Position numbers and translations under genes: made by a program
Part shown: positions 12,397 through 15,119 of the stretch, piece by piece
Layout: every line of letters starts with the position of its first letter
Position numbering within the stretch: the first letter of the stretch is position 1
Source of the DNA: an uncultured Collinsella sp.
Lineage (GTDB): Bacteria > Actinomycetota > Coriobacteriia > Coriobacteriales > Coriobacteriaceae
Direction: 5' to 3'
DNA length: 15,119 bases
Assembly: GCA_900542555.1 (NCBI GenBank)
Contig: UQNU01000055.1
Coordinates: 1-15,119, forward strand
Notes under the pieces: model-generated
Seen by the model: the letters and a program-made list of their open reading frames with translations, nothing else
What the model was told of the DNA's origin: nothing
Database searches by the model: none

Positions 12397-12436
12397 AAAA
12401 AAAGACCGAGCCCGCGAAGTCGCGGACCCGATCTTT
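12397..12436 (-). terminator. Intrinsic terminator of cstA
   Basis: On the minus strand AAAGATCGGGTCCGCGA and its near-complement TCGCGGGCTCGGTCTTT form a long stem with a short loop, followed by seven Ts (12403-12397). It starts 40 bases after the cstA stop. Confidence 0.88.
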
Positions 12437-12475
12437 CCGAGTCATATGGATGGAACGGTTAGTCCATCAAGCTGA

Positions 12476-14365
12476 CTAGGCCTTGGCGGCCTCGGCGTCA
12501 GCGGGAGCCTCGGCGGCAGCGGCGCGACCGTACTCGGCCTTGCCCATCTCGGACCACTCGGGCTCCTCATCAGGCATGGAGCCAGCCTCCTTGCCGAAGA
12601 ACTCCTTGAGGCAGTTGACGGCGACGATGAGGCCCAGGACCATCAGCAGGACGGCAAAGACGAGCTGCAGGCCCTTGGTGGCGGCGACGGAGACGGCGGC
12701 CGTGGTGGCGGTAGCCGGGATGGTGCCGAAGAAGCCGTAGGCCTGGACGGCGGTCATGCAGCCCATGGCGCTCTGGACCAGCGAGGTGAAGGTGCAGCAG
12801 AGCAGGAAGACGACGGGCACGTAGAGCATCCAACCCTTGCGGCCGGTGCACTTGCAGAACACGGCGAGGGTGATCATGGTCATGCCGCCGAGCAGCTGGT
12901 TGGAAGCACCAAAGAGCGGCCAGATGTTGGCATAGCCACCAAAAGCGAGGGCGAGACCAGGAAGCAGGGTGACGACCGTGGCGAACCAGGGGTTGCCGAG
13001 GACCTTCATGTAGCCGGCCTTGGACTCGATGGCCAGGGCATCGTTGGTCTGGGCAAAGAACTCGGAGAACGAGGTGCGGGCGATGCGGGCGACGGCGTCG
13101 AGCGAGGTCAGAGCCAGAGCGGAGACGTTCATGGTCATGAAGACAGTAGCGAGCGTGCCGTCAACACCGAAGGCCTGCATACCGCGGGAGATGCCGGCGG
13201 CGAAGATCTGGAACGGGGTGGAAGCGACACCGGCGTTGAGAGCGCCAGTACCGGCGGTGTTCATATCGGAGAACATGATGCCGGCGACGATGATGGCAAG
13301 GATGCCGACGAAGGACTCGACGATCATGGCGCCGTAACCGACCTTGACGGCGTCCTGCTCCTTCTCGACCTGCTTAGAAGAGGTGCCGGAAGAAACGAGG
13401 CTGTGGAAACCGGAGAGAGCACCGCAAGCGACGGAGACGAACAGGACCGGGAACATCATGCCGGAGGCAGTGGAGAAGCCGGTGAAGACCGGAGCGGTGA
13501 TAGTGGCCTGACCGTTGACGCCCAGGACGACGATGCCAAGGACAGCGCAGACGATCATGACGATCATCATGATGGAAGTGAGGTAGTCACGCGGGGTCTT
13601 GAGCATCTGGATGGGCATAGCGCCAGCGAAGACCAGGTAGACCATGACGACGGCGAACCACTGGAACTTATCCAAGTAGACCGGGAACTGCATACCGACG
13701 GCGAACATGAGAACCATGAGGACCACGCCGGTGACGAACTCGGCAGCGCCGGTGAGGTTGAACTTCTTCTGGGCCCAACCAAAGGCGATAGCGACGAAGG
13801 TGAACAGGATGGAGATGGTACCAGCGCAGCCGGCGGCATAGGACTTGGTGAAGTCGATGGCACCGGTAGCAGCACCAGAAGCGTCAACGGCCGGGGTGAA
13901 CATGAACGTCTTGCAGACCATGTCGGTGAAAGCGGCGATGACGATGATGCAGAACAGCCAGCAGAACAGCAGGAACAGGCGACGGCCGGTCTTGCCGATA
14001 TACTTCTCGATGAGCTGAGCGAGTGACTTGCCGTTGTTCTTCATCGAAGCGTACAGGGCACCAAAGTCGTGGACGGCGCCAAAGAAGATGCCGCCGACGA
14101 GGACCCAGAGCACGACGGGCAGCCAGCCAAAGGCCATGGCGACGATCGTACCCGTGACAGGGCCAGCACCGCAGATCGAGCTGAACTGGTGCGAAAACGC
14201 AGTGAAGGCGGAGACGGGCGAGAAGCTGTTGCCGTCCTTCATGCGCTTGGCCGGCGTGAGGGCATCCTTGTCAACGCCCCACTTGTTGGCCAGCCAGCGG
14301 CCGTAGCCCAGATAGCCGCAGGCGAGCACCGCCGCGGCCACAACCATGAGCAAAACTCCGTTCAT
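12476..14365 (-). CDS. cstA: CstA family carbon-starvation transporter
   Basis: Multi-spanning inner-membrane transporter, 629 aa. Members of this family (E. coli CstA, BtsT) take up pyruvate and/or peptides during nutrient limitation. The N-terminal span (about 1-25) leads into GYGRWLANKWGVD, then the family signature FSSICGAGPVTGTIVAMAFGW (about 61-81) and GAVHDFGALYASMKNNGKS (about 96-114). Many hydrophobic segments follow, including SGFHSLVSSGTSSKQV and a GASNQLLGG motif. The C-terminal tail (about 45 residues, PDEEPEWSEMGKAEYGR then an Ala/Glu-rich end) is hydrophilic and cytoplasmic. AGGAGG stands about seven bases before the ATG. The gene is monocistronic: its own terminator lies at 12397-12436, and a structured leader with an upstream terminator precedes it. 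Substrate (pyruvate or peptide) cannot be decided from sequence. Confidence 0.95.
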   Translation of the reverse strand: MNGVLLMVVAAAVLACGYLGYGRWLANKWGVDKDALTPAKRMKDGNSFSPVSAFTAFSHQFSSICGAGPVTGTIVAMAFGWLPVVLWVLVGGIFFGAVHDFGALYASMKNNGKSLAQLIEKYIGKTGRRLFLLFCWLFCIIVIAAFTDMVCKTFMFTPAVDASGAATGAIDFTKSYAAGCAGTISILFTFVAIAFGWAQKKFNLTGAAEFVTGVVLMVLMFAVGMQFPVYLDKFQWFAVVMVYLVFAGAMPIQMLKTPRDYLTSIMMIVMIVCAVLGIVVLGVNGQATITAPVFTGFSTASGMMFPVLFVSVACGALSGFHSLVSSGTSSKQVEKEQDAVKVGYGAMIVESFVGILAIIVAGIMFSDMNTAGTGALNAGVASTPFQIFAAGISRGMQAFGVDGTLATVFMTMNVSALALTSLDAVARIARTSFSEFFAQTNDALAIESKAGYMKVLGNPWFATVVTLLPGLALAFGGYANIWPLFGASNQLLGGMTMITLAVFCKCTGRKGWMLYVPVVFLLCCTFTSLVQSAMGCMTAVQAYGFFGTIPATATTAAVSVAATKGLQLVFAVLLMVLGLIVAVNCLKEFFGKEAGSMPDEEPEWSEMGKAEYGRAAAAEAPADAEAAKA

Positions 14366-14400
14366 TACATTTCCTCCTCTAAAAAGAACTTCCTAGACAT

Positions 14401-14439
14401 AAAAAATGAGGGCCGTCGGTTGCGCTCGACGGCCCTCAT
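14401..14439 (-). terminator. Intrinsic terminator in the cstA leader (attenuator candidate)
   Basis: Perfect 13-bp stem: 14406-14418 with 14427-14439, 8-nt loop, followed on the minus strand by TTTTTT. It ends about 36 bases before the cstA start, on the same strand. No minus-strand gene ends shortly upstream: the nearest, the ferredoxin, stops at 14814. It therefore most likely terminates transcripts begun at the promoter near 14607-14635. Confidence 0.85.
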
Positions 14440-14450
14440 CTTCATCAGCC

Positions 14451-14588
14451 GCCCGTTATCGTACGGGCTAGCTGTATGTGCTAACCCGCATCAGATAATT
14501 ACTACGCTGATAATGTTTAGCTGATGCGTGAACATGTCTAAGAAATCCTCTTCAATCATGATGTGAACGATCCGTGCGTGTTCACATC
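14451..14588 (-). other. Structured 5' leader of cstA: three hairpins upstream of the terminator
   Basis: Three perfect stems are visible: GCCCGT/ACGGGC (14451-14456 with 14463-14468), CGCATCAG/CTGATGCG (14487-14494 with 14521-14528) and GATGTGAAC/GTTCACATC (14560-14568 with 14580-14588). A 14-codon frame on the minus strand runs MIEEDFLDMFTHQL (about 14562-14518) without a clear ribosome-binding site. Together with the terminator at 14401-14439 this fills the ~235-nt leader and suggests a cis-acting RNA switch. I do not recognise a known riboswitch or T-box consensus in it. Confidence 0.5.
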
Positions 14589-14606
14589 CCCCAGTGGATG
14601 AAAAGC

Positions 14607-14635
14607 AGTATGAAACTTTAGTTACCTAAAGTCAA
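14607..14635 (-). promoter_or_regulatory. Probable cstA promoter with embedded palindrome
   Basis: On the minus strand TTGACT (14635-14630) and CATACT (14612-14607) are 17 bases apart, matching five and four of six consensus positions. A perfect 7-4-7 inverted repeat ACTTTAG-TTAC-CTAAAGT (14615-14632) fills the spacer and touches the -35, an ideal place for a repressor. Transcription would start near 14600. Confidence 0.65.
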
Positions 14636-14813
14636 CGCAAATATGTAATGAATTTTCAACTTTTTTTGAATTTTTCGTGTTCCAACCTTTATTTGCGATA
14701 TTTCACTTTTGATCTTTCTCTTTTAAAATTCTGTTTCAAAACGCAAAGTCAATCCATCGGATCATCGATTGATCTGCATGGCTCATTTTGCAAAGAACAT
14801 TTTCAATCCCCTT
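14636..14813. other. AT-rich intergenic stretch at the composition boundary
   Basis: About 178 bases, of which 14641-14760 is only 25-30% GC by direct count, unlike any other part of the window. No credible coding frame or RNA gene is seen. TTGACT on the minus strand near 14755 and several T-runs occur, but nothing supports a firm site. It separates the host-like cstA unit from the ferredoxin gene of different codon use. Confidence 0.6.
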
Positions 14814-15095
14814 CTAATTTTCTGGTTCCGGCTTTACCGAGACGAATTTTGCACGGTTCATCACCGGATGCTGCAGACGGAGTGCGCCTTTTTTCGGACA
14901 TACCATCACGCAGGCTCCACAGTAATAACATTCTCCCGGAAACATCACGATCGGAGGTTTCCCTTTTTCCGGATTTGGCAGAATAATATCGCACTGGCAG
15001 ATTTCTGCACAGGCGTTGCAGCCGATACATTTTTCTTCATCGTAGATCAGTGGTGTGGCACTGCACGGAATCACTTCAACTTTCATCTTACTCAT
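14814..15095 (-). CDS. 2x[4Fe-4S] ferredoxin-type electron-transfer protein
   Basis: 93-aa cytoplasmic iron-sulfur protein with two complete cluster motifs: Cys23-x2-Cys26-x2-Cys29-x3-Cys33 and Cys56-x2-Cys59-x2-Cys62-x3-Cys66. The spacing and the PNPEKGKPPIV segment between motifs recall the small beta subunits that accompany FAD-binding adenylylsulfate/fumarate reductase-like proteins. The ATG at 15095 has GGAGGTGAGG upstream and overlaps, as ATGA, a stop codon of a frame entering from the window edge; this suggests translational coupling to an upstream partner, possibly the flavoprotein. Codon use is foreign to the rest of the window: all Glu codons are GAA, Lys is mostly AAA and Pro mostly CCG. 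Recent transfer from a lower-GC anaerobe, or an assembly join, are both possible. Confidence 0.9.
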   Translation of the reverse strand: MSKMKVEVIPCSATPLIYDEEKCIGCNACAEICQCDIILPNPEKGKPPIVMFPGECYYCGACVMVCPKKGALRLQHPVMNRAKFVSVKPEPEN

Positions 15096-15119
15096 CTTGC
15101 CTCACCTCCGATATAATCC
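15092..15119 (-). CDS. C-terminal end of an upstream gene (partial, uncertain)
   Basis: On the minus strand the frame from the window edge reads DYIGGEAR and stops at TGA (15094-15092), overlapping the ferredoxin ATG. Such ATGA overlaps are typical of operons. With eight residues the product cannot be identified. Confidence 0.3.

Noticed and set aside
14366..14600. T-box or known riboswitch upstream of cstA
   Set aside because: No T-box AGGGTGGNACCGCG segment and no consensus of a riboswitch class I know; kept only as an unclassified structured leader.

Overview
The window comes from a high-GC bacterial chromosome with strong GAG/AAG/CTC-type codon preference. Gene content (GntR/UTRA regulator, alpha-glucoside-type PTS, sugar ABC operon, CstA, polyprenyl synthetase) fits a gut Coriobacteriia member such as Collinsella. 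That assignment is inference from style and content, not from a marker gene. The last ~480 bases (from about 14640) are clearly different: a 25-30% GC intergenic stretch, then a ferredoxin gene of about 50% GC that uses only GAA for Glu and mostly AAA for Lys.

Layout. 1-3763 (minus) is a sugar ABC operon read in the order lipoprotein substrate-binding protein, permease, permease, MalK/UgpC-type ATPase (cut by the window edge). GC-rich stem-loops without T-tracts lie in two of its gaps. 3764-4069 holds the operon's probable promoter, several palindromes and the terminator of the upstream gene. 4070-4789 (minus) is a GntR/UTRA regulator of the TreR type. Divergent from it, 5017-7470 encodes a very unusual fusion: a PTS EIIC-EIIB permease of the alpha-glucoside family followed by a complete HAD (Cof-type) phosphatase domain. 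The motif TTGTTTRAAC occurs twice between gntR and the PTS gene and once, inside a perfect palindrome, before the ABC operon. One regulator may therefore control two uptake routes for related sugars.

7587-8612 is a trans-type polyprenyl diphosphate synthase. 8751-9656 is a cytoplasmic-looking protein with two peptidoglycan-binding domains and an unassigned C-terminal domain. 9695-9769 is tRNA-Gln(TTG), with its own terminator. The gap 9770-10107 contains a fragment matching the tRNA T-arm in inverted orientation and a nested element with perfect 34-bp inverted repeats.

10108-12291 (minus) encodes a long protein with a winged-helix-like N-terminus, a ~320-residue disordered charged linker and a C-terminal DUF2220/Toprim domain like the Wadjet nuclease JetD. 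No JetABC partners are present. 12476-14365 (minus) is CstA. It is preceded by a ~235-nt leader with four hairpins, the last a textbook intrinsic terminator ending ~40 nt before the cstA start, which suggests transcription attenuation. 14814-15095 (minus) is the foreign-looking 2x[4Fe-4S] ferredoxin, with an upstream reading frame overlapping its start.

Most notable: the PTS-phosphatase fusion (import, phosphorylation and possible dephosphorylation in one polypeptide), the solitary JetD-like Toprim protein, the cstA leader and the 34-bp inverted-repeat element.
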